Below the pieces are notes generated by a model, which had not been told where the DNA came from, ran no database searches, and was given only the letters and a program-made list of their open reading frames with translations. A DNA stretch of 64,000 nt from Aurantimonas endophytica (GTDB lineage: Bacteria; Pseudomonadota; Alphaproteobacteria; Rhizobiales; Rhizobiaceae), in NCBI RefSeq assembly GCF_014196845.1, contig NZ_JACIEM010000005.1, positions 1 through 64,000 of the forward strand, given 5' to 3'. Positions 20,566 to 29,062 of the stretch are shown here, one piece after another; the first letter of the stretch is position 1, and each line of letters opens with the position of its first letter. Made by a program: the position numbers and the translations under genes.

Positions 20566-21287
20566 CGCTCCGCCCCCTCCTCGCGACGGTCGACCCGCGC
20601 GGCGAACTGGTAACCGCCATTGCGGACGGTCTTGAACAGGCGGAACACGCCGCCATCGTTGAACTTGCGGCGCAGGCGGCTCATCGTCACGTCGACCGAC
20701 CGGTCGAAAGGATCGGCGGTGCGGCCGTGCAGGAGATCCATCAGCACGTCCCGCGACAGGACGCGGCCGGGCCGGTCGAGGAAGATCATCAGCATGTCGA
20801 ATTCGGCGCCGGTGAGGACGATCTCCTCGCCGTCCGCGGCCCGCACGATGCGGCGCTCCGGATCGACCGAGAAGCCGTCGAAATGATAGAGCGCCGGCGC
20901 CCGCTCGGCGGGGGCCTCGCCGCCGCGCCGCAGCACCGCCCGGATCCGCGCCGCCAGCTCGCGCGGGTTGAAGGGCTTGCCGAGATAGTCGTCGGCGCCG
21001 AGCTCGAGGCCGATGATCCGGTCGACGTCCTCCTTGAGGGCGGTGAGAAGGATGATCGCCATGTCCGGCCGGCGCTCCTTCATGTCCCGGCACATGTCGA
21101 GGCCGGACCCGTCCGGCAGCATAACGTCGAGCACCACGAGGTCGATACGGGAATCCCCGATCTTCTGCTCGCAGGCGCGCCGGGACGCGGCGATCGAGCA
21201 GCGAAAACCCTGGCTCTCGAGGTAGCGCCCGAGAAGGCGGCCGATTTCGGGATCGTCGTCGACGACGAGAATGTGGGGCTGGCTCAT
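20562..21287 (-). CDS. OmpR-family response regulator
   Basis: A 241-residue transcription factor paired with the downstream kinase. The receiver has acidic DDD near residue 10, the phospho-acceptor Asp in VVLDVMLPDGSG, and the switch Lys in GKPFNPREL. The C-terminal winged helix (about 130-230) shows LTGAEFDMLMIFLDRPGRVLSRDVL and VDVTMSRLRRKF. The start at 21287 has GAGG nine bases upstream; an in-frame ATG at 21296 is too close to it. It is divergent from the LTXXQ gene. The 213-base interval between them holds repeated GTTTCGCAAC sites that it may bind. Confidence 0.92.
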   Translation of the reverse strand: MSQPHILVVDDDPEIGRLLGRYLESQGFRCSIAASRRACEQKIGDSRIDLVVLDVMLPDGSGLDMCRDMKERRPDMAIILLTALKEDVDRIIGLELGADDYLGKPFNPRELAARIRAVLRRGGEAPAERAPALYHFDGFSVDPERRIVRAADGEEIVLTGAEFDMLMIFLDRPGRVLSRDVLMDLLHGRTADPFDRSVDVTMSRLRRKFNDGGVFRLFKTVRNGGYQFAARVDRREEGAER

Positions 21288-21383
21288 GCTGCGCATCCTC
21301 AGGCTGGTCGCCTTTTCTCACCGCTGCCGACGCAGGAGGCGAGGGAAATCTTGTAACGGGAGGTTGCAGCGGCCGCCCTGGCA

Positions 21384-21427
21384 ATGTTTCGCAACAACTC
21401 TCCGCCGCGTGGCCATGTTTCGCAACA
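21384..21427. promoter_or_regulatory. Two direct repeats ATGTTTCGCAACA (putative operators)
   Basis: ATGTTTCGCAACA occurs at 21384-21396 and again at 21415-21427, exactly 31 bases apart (three helical turns). A partial copy, CGCAACA, lies at 21442-21448. Each core is partly palindromic (TGTT...AACA). They lie between the response regulator and the LTXXQ gene, and a near-identical GTTTCGTAAC precedes the RcnB-like gene. Confidence 0.65.
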
Positions 21428-21500
21428 CTTGGCCGCAAGACCGCAACATCAGGCGCCTAGGTTCAGGGTCTACCCAGTCATCGAACGAGAGGATATTCGC

Positions 21501-22391
21501 ATGACCCGTCTTTCCACCAATTCCCGGACCCGTCGCCCGTCGAAGCTGATCGCGCTGCTCGGCGCGGCGCTCATGGCCGGCACCGGTGCCGCCTATGCCC
21601 AGGCTCCCGCGCAGGGCCAGGGTCCGGCAGGCGCCACCCAGGCCGGCCCGGCGACGCCGGGCGCCCAGCGCGGCGACGGTCCGCGCATGGGACGCGAGCG
21701 CGGCGGACGTGAGCAGTGGCGTGGCCATCGCGGCCCGCGCGGCGGTCATCACGGCCAGATGATGCGGATGTTCTCGCCGGCCAAGGTCGCCGGTGCGCTC
21801 TCGGCCATCGAGACCGGGATCGGCGTACAGCCGGACCAGATGGAAGCCTGGCGGACCTTCACTGCCGCGCTGGTCGCCTTCGCCGACGGCGCGCAGCCGC
21901 CGCACATGGGCCCGCGTCGTGGCGGCGTCCGGATGATGCCAAACGCCGAGGCGGCACCCGAGGCGCCGGGCGAGTCCGACGATGCCGCGCTCGAAGAAAC
22001 GATCGAGGATCAGGTCGATCTTCCGGGCGAGGACGCCGACGAAACCGTTGACAGCGTCGACACGGCGGACGATGCCGACGACACCGTTGCGGCGGAGTCC
22101 GCCGGACCGGGCTTCATCATGCTGGACCGCATGGCCGACCGGGCGATCGAGCAGGGCGAGCGGGCCGAGACGCTGAAGACGGCGCTGGCCGAACTGCAGC
22201 AGACGCTGACGCCCCAGCAGATCGACTCGGCGCGCAGTCTGGTGCGGTCGATGATGCGGGAAGCCCGCGCCGAACGTCGCGCGGAGATGCGCGAGCGTCG
22301 CGGCGGCCGTGACGGCAAGCCGCATCATGGCGAGCACCGTAAGCACGGCGAAGACGGCAAGGGCAAGGGCCCCAAGCACGATCGCGACTGA
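21501..22391 (+). CDS. LTXXQ-motif (Spy/CpxP-like) periplasmic protein
   Basis: A 296-residue exported protein. The signal peptide ends near AAYAQA (about residue 35). Then come a low-complexity Gln/Gly/Pro segment, a His/Arg/Met-rich stretch (RGHRGPRGGHHGQMMRM), a first helical part (AKVAGALSAIETGIGVQPDQ), a strongly acidic insert (about 158-200), and the LTXXQ helix LAELQQTLTPQQIDSA. The tail is His/Lys/Gly-rich. Spy and CpxP relatives are periplasmic chaperones or stress sensors, and the His-rich ends suggest metal binding. GAGAGG precedes the ATG at 21501. It is divergent from the two-component genes and preceded by repeated candidate operators; a strong terminator follows. Confidence 0.8.
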   Translation: MTRLSTNSRTRRPSKLIALLGAALMAGTGAAYAQAPAQGQGPAGATQAGPATPGAQRGDGPRMGRERGGREQWRGHRGPRGGHHGQMMRMFSPAKVAGALSAIETGIGVQPDQMEAWRTFTAALVAFADGAQPPHMGPRRGGVRMMPNAEAAPEAPGESDDAALEETIEDQVDLPGEDADETVDSVDTADDADDTVAAESAGPGFIMLDRMADRAIEQGERAETLKTALAELQQTLTPQQIDSARSLVRSMMREARAERRAEMRERRGGRDGKPHHGEHRKHGEDGKGKGPKHDRD

Positions 22392-22416
22392 CCACAAGGT
22401 CTTCGACTGATTTTGG

Positions 22417-22450
22417 AAAGGCCGGCCCCTCGCGGGGTCGGCCTTTTGCT
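22417..22450 (+). terminator. Terminator after the LTXXQ gene
   Basis: AAAGGCCGGCCCC and GGGGTCGGCCTTT form a 13-bp stem (one G-U) with a TCGC loop and run into TTTTGC. It lies between convergent genes and may serve both. Confidence 0.9.
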
Positions 22451-22460
22451 TTGCGGCCGA

Positions 22461-23651
22461 TCAGAGCAGCATCTCGATGGCTACCGCCGTCGCCTCGCCG
22501 CCGCCGATGCAGATCGCCGCGATGCCGCGCCTGGCACCACGCTGACGAAGCGCGGCGACCAGCGTCACCAGGATGCGCGCGCCCGAGGCGCCGATCGGAT
22601 GACCGAGGGCGCAGGCGCCGCCATTGACGTTCATCACCTCGATGGGGATCGAAAGCTCGCGCATGGCGATCATCGGCACGACCGCAAAGGCCTCGTTGAC
22701 CTCGAACAGATCGACGTCGCCCAGCCTCCAGCCCGATGCATCGAGCACGCGGCGAATGGCCTCCACCGGAGCGGACGTGAAAAGGGCCGGTTCGCCGGCA
22801 TATCGACTGGTCGCGACGACCCGCGCCAGCGGCGCGATACCCCGCTGTTCGGCGAAAGACTCCCGGGACAGTACCAGGGCCGCTGCACCGTCCGAAATCG
22901 ACGAGGAATTGGCGGCGGTGACGGTGCCGCCCTCCCGGAACGCCGGCCTCAGCAGCGGGATCCTGGCAGGGTCCGCCTTCCGAGGCTGCTCGTCATGCGT
23001 GATGGTCGACGTTCCCTTGCGCGTCGTCGTCGCGACGGGGGTGATCTCCGTTTCCGTCGCTTGGCCTTCGGCAGCGGCGAGGGCGCGCGCCAGCGAGGCC
23101 GCCGCATAGGCATCCTGCGCCTGACGGGTGAACTGGTACGCCTCGGCCGCATCCTCGGCGAACGTGCCCATCAGCCGCCCCTTGTCGTAGGCGTCCTCCA
23201 GCCCGTCGAGAAACATGTGGTCGACGACCTCGCCGTGACCGAGCCGCAGGCCGGCGCGCGCCTTCGGCAGCAGGTACGGCGCGTTGGACATCGATTCCAT
23301 GCCGCCGGCGACCTGCAGCCCCTCGGGGCGGGCGACGAGGCCGTCATGGGCGATCATCGCCGCCATCATGCCCGAGCCGCACATCTTGTTGACCGTGGTG
23401 CAGGGGACGGATTTCGGCAGGCCCGCGCCGATCGCCGCCTGCCGGGCCGGCGCCTGGCCGAGGCCGGCGGGCAGCACGCAGCCCATCGTCACTTCCGAGA
23501 CGTCATCCGGCGCGCCGCCGCAGCGCTCGAGCGCCGCGGCAATGGCGCAGGCCCCGAGTTGCGGGGCGGTGAGTGGCATGAGCTCGCCCTGGAAGCTGCC
23601 GAGCGGCGTGCGCGCTGCGCCGAGGATGACGACGGGATCCGGCATCGGCAT
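22461..23651 (-). CDS. Acetyl-CoA C-acyltransferase (thiolase)
   Basis: This 396-residue thiolase condenses or cleaves acyl-CoA units. The acyl-accepting Cys lies in VNKMCGSGMMAAM (about residue 90), the base-forming His in GGACALGHPIGASGARI, and the second catalytic Cys in AAICIGGGEATAVAIE. N-terminal VVILGAARTPLGSFQG is typical. Both the biosynthetic (acetoacetyl-CoA) and degradative roles remain open; no phaB or fad genes are adjacent. The start at 23651 follows GAGCTGAAAGCC. A glutathione S-transferase gene ends 5 bases upstream, so the two are probably co-transcribed. It converges on the LTXXQ gene. Confidence 0.92.
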   Translation of the reverse strand: MPMPDPVVILGAARTPLGSFQGELMPLTAPQLGACAIAAALERCGGAPDDVSEVTMGCVLPAGLGQAPARQAAIGAGLPKSVPCTTVNKMCGSGMMAAMIAHDGLVARPEGLQVAGGMESMSNAPYLLPKARAGLRLGHGEVVDHMFLDGLEDAYDKGRLMGTFAEDAAEAYQFTRQAQDAYAAASLARALAAAEGQATETEITPVATTTRKGTSTITHDEQPRKADPARIPLLRPAFREGGTVTAANSSSISDGAAALVLSRESFAEQRGIAPLARVVATSRYAGEPALFTSAPVEAIRRVLDASGWRLGDVDLFEVNEAFAVVPMIAMRELSIPIEVMNVNGGACALGHPIGASGARILVTLVAALRQRGARRGIAAICIGGGEATAVAIEMLL

Positions 23652-23656
23652 GGCTT

Positions 23657-24271
23657 TCAGCTCGGGGGCCGCGTGGCGGCGAGCGAGGGGCGGTCGGCGA
23701 ACCGGTCGCGAAGTCCCCGGAGATGCGGCGTCGGCGGGATCCAGTCGGCGGCGGGAAAGCGCATGTCGACATAGTCGAGCGCGACGATCGCGGTGATGAG
23801 CCCGAGATCGAGATCAGCCGCGTCGCGGCCGGCAAGGGCCGCCTCGACGACGCGCAGCCCCTCGATCATCGCGCGCCGGCGCTTGCGGCCGAGATCCTGG
23901 CCGTCGAAGCTGGCGTCCTGGAAGCCGCCGCTGAGGATGCGTCGTCCGATCATCGTCTGGACGGCGGCGTCGCAGACCCCGAGGGCGGTGCCGGTGAGCG
24001 ACAGGCAGGCCGGGTCCCATCCGGCGGCTCCGTCGCTGCCCGCCTGCCGCAGCTGTTCGGTATAGGCGGCGATCAGCAGGCATTCGGCGATAGCGGTGCC
24101 GTCGTCAAGCACCAGGCACGGCACCCGGCCGGCGCTGTTCACCGCCAGCAATTCGGCGGGATCGGCCCACTGGTCGACGACCCGGACATCGAGATTGTCG
24201 ACACCCGCCTCGATCAGCGCGACATGGGCGATGCGGGCGAAGGGCGAAGTGGGGTTCTTGTAGAGACGCAT
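23657..24271 (-). CDS. Glutathione S-transferase family protein
   Basis: A 204-residue cytosolic protein with a thioredoxin-like N-terminal domain (MRLYKNPTSPFARIAHVALIE, with the catalytic Ser/Cys-type site in SPFAR) and the cis-Pro/glutathione motif SAGRVPCLVLDDG followed by IAECLLIAAY. The C-terminal half (about 85-204) is all-helical, as expected. It lies just upstream of the thiolase on the same strand, 5 bases apart. It probably has a detoxification or unknown side role; the substrate cannot be inferred. GAGGTACTGA precedes the start. Confidence 0.87.
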   Translation of the reverse strand: MRLYKNPTSPFARIAHVALIEAGVDNLDVRVVDQWADPAELLAVNSAGRVPCLVLDDGTAIAECLLIAAYTEQLRQAGSDGAAGWDPACLSLTGTALGVCDAAVQTMIGRRILSGGFQDASFDGQDLGRKRRRAMIEGLRVVEAALAGRDAADLDLGLITAIVALDYVDMRFPAADWIPPTPHLRGLRDRFADRPSLAATRPPS

Positions 24272-24344
24272 TCAGTACCTCGTTCAGGTGTCCCTGCCGG
24301 CGACGAGGAGCGGGGGCGTCGCGGCGCCCCCAAGCTATCCGGCT

Positions 24345-25625
24345 CTAGCGATAGAGCAAGGTCGGCAGCCACATGGTGAGAGCCGGAATGAAGGTGACGA
24401 GCCCCAGCACGAAGAACAGCGGCACCAGGAACGGCATGGTGGCACGCATGCAGCGTTCGAACGGGATGCCGGAGACGCGCGAGAGCACATAGAGCACCAT
24501 GCCGATGGGGGGCGTCAGCAGCCCGATCATCAGGTTCAACACCATGATGACGCCGAAATGCACCGGATCGACGCCCATCTTGATGGCGATCGGCAGGAGC
24601 ACCGGCGTGAGGATGGTGATCGCCGCCACCGTCTCCATGAAGCAGCCGACCACCAAGAGGATGAGGTTGATCAGCAGAAGCACGATGATCGGGTTTTCCG
24701 ACACCGTCAGGATCATCGCGGCGAAGTGCTCGGGCGCCCGGTTGGAGGTGAGGATCCAGGCGAAGATCGATGCGGCCGCGACGATGAACAGCACCACCGC
24801 CGTCGTCTCGATCGTGTCGAAGGAGACCCGAAGGAAGCGCTTCAGCGACAAGGTCCGATAGACGACGAGGCCAAGAATGAGTGCCCAGGCACAGGCCGCT
24901 ATCGCCGCCTCGGTCGGGGTGAAGGCCCCCGACAGGATGCCGCCGACGATGATCACCGGCGTCATCAGCGACAGGAAGGCGCGCTTGAAGGTGATGCCGA
25001 GGATGGACAGGGCGAAGGGCTGGTCGATCGGGTAGCCCCGCATGCGTGCATAGACGGCGATCATCACCATCAGCGACACGGCCATCAGCAGTCCGGGGAT
25101 GAAGCCGGCGGCGAAGAGCTGGCCGATCGAGGCGCCGGCGACGACGCCGTAGATCACCATCGGCAGCGACGGCGGGATGATCGGCCCGATCGTCGAGGAG
25201 GCGGCGGTGATGCCGACGGCGAAATCGGGCTCGTAATTGGCGTCGCGCATCGCCTTGATCTCGATGGCGCCGAGACCGCCGGCGTCGGCGACGGCGGCGC
25301 CCGACATGCCGGCGAAGATCACCGACGCGCCGACATTCACGTGGCCGAGGCCGCCGCGCATCCAGCCGAAGATCGCCTTGGCGAAATCGAAGATCCGCTC
25401 GGTGATGCCGGCGGCGTTCATCAAATTGCCGGCGAGGATGAAGAACGGGATGGCCAGCAGCGGGAAGGAATCGACGCCGTTGATCATGCGGTGGATGACG
25501 ACGACGTCCGGCACCCGGCCCTCGACCAGGATGAAGACCGCCGACGAGCCGGCGAGCGCGATCGCCACGGGCACGCCGAGAACGATCATGCCCAGGAGCA
25601 GGACGAAGAGGAGTGTCAGGAGCAT
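24345..25625 (-). CDS. TRAP transporter large permease DctM (system 1)
   Basis: The large membrane subunit (426 residues, about 12 helices) of a tripartite sodium-coupled importer. MLLTLLFVLLLGMIVLGVPVA is the first helix. Conserved DctM signatures include GGLGHVNVGASVIFAGMSG, GPIIPPSLPMVIYG, and the C-terminal LLTPPIGMVLYV. It is the last gene of a dctP-Q-M operon that points away from altronate dehydratase uxaA. The cargo is probably a sugar acid, but the operon carries no enzyme gene of its own. Confidence 0.92.
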   Translation of the reverse strand: MLLTLLFVLLLGMIVLGVPVAIALAGSSAVFILVEGRVPDVVVIHRMINGVDSFPLLAIPFFILAGNLMNAAGITERIFDFAKAIFGWMRGGLGHVNVGASVIFAGMSGAAVADAGGLGAIEIKAMRDANYEPDFAVGITAASSTIGPIIPPSLPMVIYGVVAGASIGQLFAAGFIPGLLMAVSLMVMIAVYARMRGYPIDQPFALSILGITFKRAFLSLMTPVIIVGGILSGAFTPTEAAIAACAWALILGLVVYRTLSLKRFLRVSFDTIETTAVVLFIVAAASIFAWILTSNRAPEHFAAMILTVSENPIIVLLLINLILLVVGCFMETVAAITILTPVLLPIAIKMGVDPVHFGVIMVLNLMIGLLTPPIGMVLYVLSRVSGIPFERCMRATMPFLVPLFFVLGLVTFIPALTMWLPTLLYR

Positions 25626-25719
25626 GGGGACCTGCCGTCGAGGAGCGTCGAGCGGCGGTCGCGCGAAGCGTCCACCGGTGATGGCGGCGAGCGGAGGCCC
25701 GTTCCGGCGTGCGGCCCTG

Positions 25720-26301
25720 TCAAAGACCGGTTCCGGTCAGGGCGAAGCGCTCGGGGTCGATGAGCCGGCTGGTGCCGGTGCGCACGTGGCGCAGGAGGGC
25801 CAGCAGCGCGTACATCGCCATGAAGCCGAAACAGGCGGTGACGCCCCAGTAGATCCAGGACTTCGGCACGTCGATCGAGACCATCATCTGCTGGGTCTTG
25901 GATGCCAGTTCGGCGCAGAACCAGCCCATGGCGGCGAAGAAGACCAGCGAGATCACGTCGACCGCAAGCTGCGCCACGTAGCGACCTCGACGTGGCAGGT
26001 AGCGATAGAACAGCTCGACCGCGATGTGGCTTTCCTTGCGGGCCGCCATGACCGACCCGATGAAGGTGACGCCGATCAGCAGGAAGCGCGCCACCTCCTC
26101 GGTCCAGCCGAGGGAATTGTTGAGCACGTAGCGGGTGAAGAACTGCAGGAAGACGACGAAGGACAGGAGCCAGAAGACCAGAAGCACCAGCCCGTCGCTC
26201 CATCGGATGTCGGAAAGGTCCACCGGCTCGGAGGCCAGTGCGCTGGGCTCTTCCGCCCGGATGCCTGCTTCGGGCTCGGGTCTCTGGTGGTCTGATGCCA
26301 T
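25720..26301 (-). CDS. TRAP transporter small permease DctQ (system 1)
   Basis: The four-helix small subunit (193 residues) that links binding protein and DctM. An unusually long, acidic N-terminal tail (about 40 residues, EPEAGIRAEEPSALASEP) precedes helix 1 (LVLLVFWLLSFVVFLQFFTRYVL). NNSLGWTEEVARFLLIGVTF is the classical DctQ motif. The second of two adjacent ATGs (26301) is preferred, six bases from GGAG. A 94-base gap separates it from dctM, and a hairpin lies between it and dctP. Confidence 0.9.
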   Translation of the reverse strand: MASDHQRPEPEAGIRAEEPSALASEPVDLSDIRWSDGLVLLVFWLLSFVVFLQFFTRYVLNNSLGWTEEVARFLLIGVTFIGSVMAARKESHIAVELFYRYLPRRGRYVAQLAVDVISLVFFAAMGWFCAELASKTQQMMVSIDVPKSWIYWGVTACFGFMAMYALLALLRHVRTGTSRLIDPERFALTGTGL

Positions 26302-26326
26302 CATCGTCTCCGCTGCCTGCGCGTGA

Positions 26327-26350
26327 CCGGGCGGCGGCAGCGCCGCCCGG
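26327..26350 (-). promoter_or_regulatory. Hairpin between dctP and dctQ (system 1)
   Basis: CCGGGCGGCG and CGCCGCCCGG form a perfect 10-bp stem with a 4-base loop in the gap after the binding-protein gene. It likely stabilises dctP message or reduces read-through to the permease genes. Confidence 0.65.
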
Positions 26351-26371
26351 GATGGACTGCGGTCGGAGGAC

Positions 26372-27352
26372 CTACTCGATGGCCTGGAGCCGGTCGTAGA
26401 CTTCCTGTTCCCAGGTGGCGTCGGGGCCGTTGTGCAGTTCCATCGTCACCTCGCGGAACGGCGCGACGTCGACCTCGTGGACGTTGACGCCCTGCTCCTT
26501 GAACCAGGCGGCGAGTTCCGCCTCGGTCTCGCGGACCTGCTCGGTCGCGCAGTCGGAGGCTTCCTTCAGAAGGCCGACCAGGGCCTCTCGATCACCCTCG
26601 TCCATCTGGTCCCAGGTCGGGCCCCCGATGATGGTGAGCAACGCGTCGTTGATGTGGGCCGTCAGCGAGATGTCAGACTGGACCTCGTGGAACTTCTTCG
26701 CCTGGATGGTCGGCAGCGGGTTCTCCTGCCCGTCGACCGTGCCTTGCTGCAGTGCAAGGTATACCTCGGCAAAGGCGATGGGGGTCGGATTGGCGCCGAC
26801 CGCCTTCGGAAACATCATGTAGAGCGGCGCGTTCGGTACGCGGATCTTCATGCCCGCCATGTCCTCGGGCTTCAGGACCGGCTTGTTCGCCGTCACGTGG
26901 CGCTGGCCGTAATAGGTCGTGGCGACGATGTGGTTGCCGGAGGCTTCGCGGTAACCTTCGGCGAGTTCGGCGAAGAGGTCCGACGAGCGGAACTTGTCCC
27001 AGTGATCGTAGTCGCGGAACATGTAGGGCGCGCCGCCGATCGCCACCGCGCCATAGGCCCGGCCGGCAAAGAGCTGGCCGGTATAGATGATGTCGACGGT
27101 GCCGAGGCCGAGACCTTCGTTGATGTCCTCTTCCTTGCCGAGCGAGGACGCCGGGAAAACCTCGATCGCATAGCGGTCCTCGGTCGCGGCCTTGAGCTTG
27201 TCGGACGTCTCGACGGCACAGGTATGGTAGGGCTCGCTGGCCTCGTAGACATGGGCCCATTTGAGCACGGTTTCCGCCGCGGCGGACTGTGCCGACATCG
27301 CCAGCGCGGCGGCGGACGCGAGCAGCACGAACTTCTGGCGCGTGTGTTTCAT
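26372..27352 (-). CDS. TRAP transporter substrate-binding protein DctP (system 1)
   Basis: A 326-residue periplasmic receptor. A signal peptide (MKHTRQKFVLLASAAALAM, cleavage after SAAA) is followed by TVLKWAHVYEASEPYH and a DctP fold. The ligand-carboxylate-binding Arg is probably in MAGMKIRVPNAPLY, and VYLALQQGTVDGQENPL is typical. GGGAGGAA sits directly before the ATG at 27352. A TGTATACA palindrome overlaps the likely promoter 16 bases upstream. It is divergent from uxaA and within the hexuronate island, so a uronate or aldonate ligand is the best guess; the operon has no uronate enzyme to confirm it. Confidence 0.9.
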   Translation of the reverse strand: MKHTRQKFVLLASAAALAMSAQSAAAETVLKWAHVYEASEPYHTCAVETSDKLKAATEDRYAIEVFPASSLGKEEDINEGLGLGTVDIIYTGQLFAGRAYGAVAIGGAPYMFRDYDHWDKFRSSDLFAELAEGYREASGNHIVATTYYGQRHVTANKPVLKPEDMAGMKIRVPNAPLYMMFPKAVGANPTPIAFAEVYLALQQGTVDGQENPLPTIQAKKFHEVQSDISLTAHINDALLTIIGGPTWDQMDEGDREALVGLLKEASDCATEQVRETEAELAAWFKEQGVNVHEVDVAPFREVTMELHNGPDATWEQEVYDRLQAIE

Positions 27353-27367
27353 GATCTTCCTCCCTAA

Positions 27368-27375
27368 TGTATACA
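27368..27375. promoter_or_regulatory. TGTATACA palindrome, possible GntR-type operator
   Basis: The palindrome lies 16-23 bases upstream of the dctP ATG and overlaps a possible -10 (TATACA on the minus strand). GntR/FCD regulators of uronate genes often use sites centred on GTATAC. The GntR gene at 32946-33650 is a candidate binder. Confidence 0.45.
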
Positions 27376-27538
27376 CTGTTTTTTCGGCCATCATATTGGC
27401 TGCGCGTCGAAGCGCAATGGCGCGTTGTGGTATTCCTCGGCGTGCCGCCGACGCGGGCGCAGCCCGTCCCCGGCTGGCAATATTCACCACCGATCGCACC
27501 GGCGCCGGGGCGATCGCGACTGCAGGAACGGCCCGACC

Positions 27539-29053
27539 ATGAGCATGCCGACGGTCCGCCTCGATCCATCCGACAACGTCGTCACCGCGCTGCGCGCATT
27601 GGAGGCCGGCACGGCGGTCGAGGAGACGCTGACGCTCGGCCTGATCCCGCGCGGCCACAAGATTGCGACGCGGCCGATCCCCGCCGGTCAGCCGGTGATG
27701 AAATACGCGCAGATCATCGGCTATGCCGCCGAGGACATTGCCGCCGGCGCGCATGTCCACACCCACAATGTCGCGTTCCGGGGCACGGCGCATAATTACG
27801 ACTTCGCCACGGATCTAAGGCCTGTCGCGATGGTGCCCGAGGCGCTGCGCGATACGTTCATGGGTTATCGTCGCGCCGACGGGCGGATCGGCACGCGCAA
27901 CACGATCGCGGTGCTCACCTCGGTGAACTGCTCGGCGACCGCCGCCCGCAAGATCGCCGAGGCCTTCGGGCCGGACGAACTCGCCGCCTATCCGAATGTC
28001 GACGGGGTCACCGCCTATGTCCACGGCACCGGCTGCGGCATGGGCGGCGACGGCGAAGGGTTCGACGCGCTGCAGCGGGTGATGTGGGGCTATGCCCGGC
28101 ACCCGAACGTCGCCGGCGTGCTGATGGTCGGCCTCGGCTGCGAGGTCAACCAGATCGACTGGCTGCTCGAGGCCTACGGCATCGAGAAGGGGCCGATGTT
28201 CCAGGCGATGAACATCCAGGACGTCGCGGGGCTTCGCCGCACGGTCGAGATCGGCATCGAGAAGATCCGTGCCATGCTGCCGATCGCCAACGCGGCGACG
28301 CGCGAGCCGTGCCCGGCCTCGGAGCTGATGGTCGCTCTGCAATGCGGCGGCTCCGACGCATGGTCGGGGATCACCGCCAATCCGGCGCTCGGCTACGCCT
28401 GCGACCTCTTGGTGGCGCAGGGCGGAACCGGGGTGCTGGCCGAGACGCCGGAGATCTACGGCGCCGAGCATCTGCTCACCCGCCGGGCCATCGACGAGAA
28501 GACCGGCCAAAAGCTCGTGAGACTGATCGAGTGGTGGGAGGACTATACCGCGCGCAACAAGGGCTCGATGGACAACAATCCCTCGCCCGGCAACAAGAAG
28601 GGCGGGCTGACGACGATCCTCGAGAAGTCGCTGGGCGCCGCCGCCAAGGGCGGCACGACGCCGCTGACCGGGGTCTTCCGCTATGCCGAGCCCGTCACGA
28701 AGCGGGGCTTCGTCTTCATGGATTCGCCCGGCTACGACCCGGCCTCGGTCACCGGCCAGATCGCGTCGGGCTGCAACCTCGTGGCGTTCACGACGGGTCG
28801 GGGGTCGGCGGCCGGCTTCAAGCCGGCGCCTTCGATCAAGATCGCGACGAACAGCGAGATGTACCGGCGGATGACCGAGGACATGGACTACGACGCCGGG
28901 CGGATCGTCTCGGAAGGCATGTCGATCGAGGCGGCCGGCCGCGAGATCTACGAGCTTCTGCTGCGCGTCGCCTCGGGCGAGGTGTCGAAGTCCGAGGCGC
29001 AGGGGCTCGGCGACTACGAGTTCGTGCCCTGGCAGATCGGGGCGACGATGTGA
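27539..29053 (+). CDS. uxaA: Altronate dehydratase UxaA
   Basis: It dehydrates D-altronate to 2-keto-3-deoxygluconate in the galacturonate branch. The 504 residues show an N-terminal SAF domain (about 1-100, LIPRGHKIATRPI, HVHTHNVAF) and the large UxaA/GarD catalytic domain. The latter has RIGTRNTIAVLTSVNCSAT, HGTGCGMGG, GLGCEVNQIDWL, ALQCGGSDAWSGITANPALG and DNNPSPGNKKGGLTTI, with Cys residues for iron. AGGAACGG precedes the ATG at 27539. Galactarate dehydratase is a related alternative, but the hexuronate neighbours favour altronate. It is divergent from TRAP system 1, and its 3' end nearly touches the convergent serine hydrolase. Confidence 0.9.
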   Translation: MSMPTVRLDPSDNVVTALRALEAGTAVEETLTLGLIPRGHKIATRPIPAGQPVMKYAQIIGYAAEDIAAGAHVHTHNVAFRGTAHNYDFATDLRPVAMVPEALRDTFMGYRRADGRIGTRNTIAVLTSVNCSATAARKIAEAFGPDELAAYPNVDGVTAYVHGTGCGMGGDGEGFDALQRVMWGYARHPNVAGVLMVGLGCEVNQIDWLLEAYGIEKGPMFQAMNIQDVAGLRRTVEIGIEKIRAMLPIANAATREPCPASELMVALQCGGSDAWSGITANPALGYACDLLVAQGGTGVLAETPEIYGAEHLLTRRAIDEKTGQKLVRLIEWWEDYTARNKGSMDNNPSPGNKKGGLTTILEKSLGAAAKGGTTPLTGVFRYAEPVTKRGFVFMDSPGYDPASVTGQIASGCNLVAFTTGRGSAAGFKPAPSIKIATNSEMYRRMTEDMDYDAGRIVSEGMSIEAAGREIYELLLRVASGEVSKSEAQGLGDYEFVPWQIGATM

Positions 29054-29062
29054 GGCGTCCGG

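Noticed and set aside
19309-21438. 709-residue fusion-like frame of the histidine kinase
   Set aside because: The upstream part is the response-regulator gene in another frame. The kinase starts at 20565, overlapping the regulator stop.
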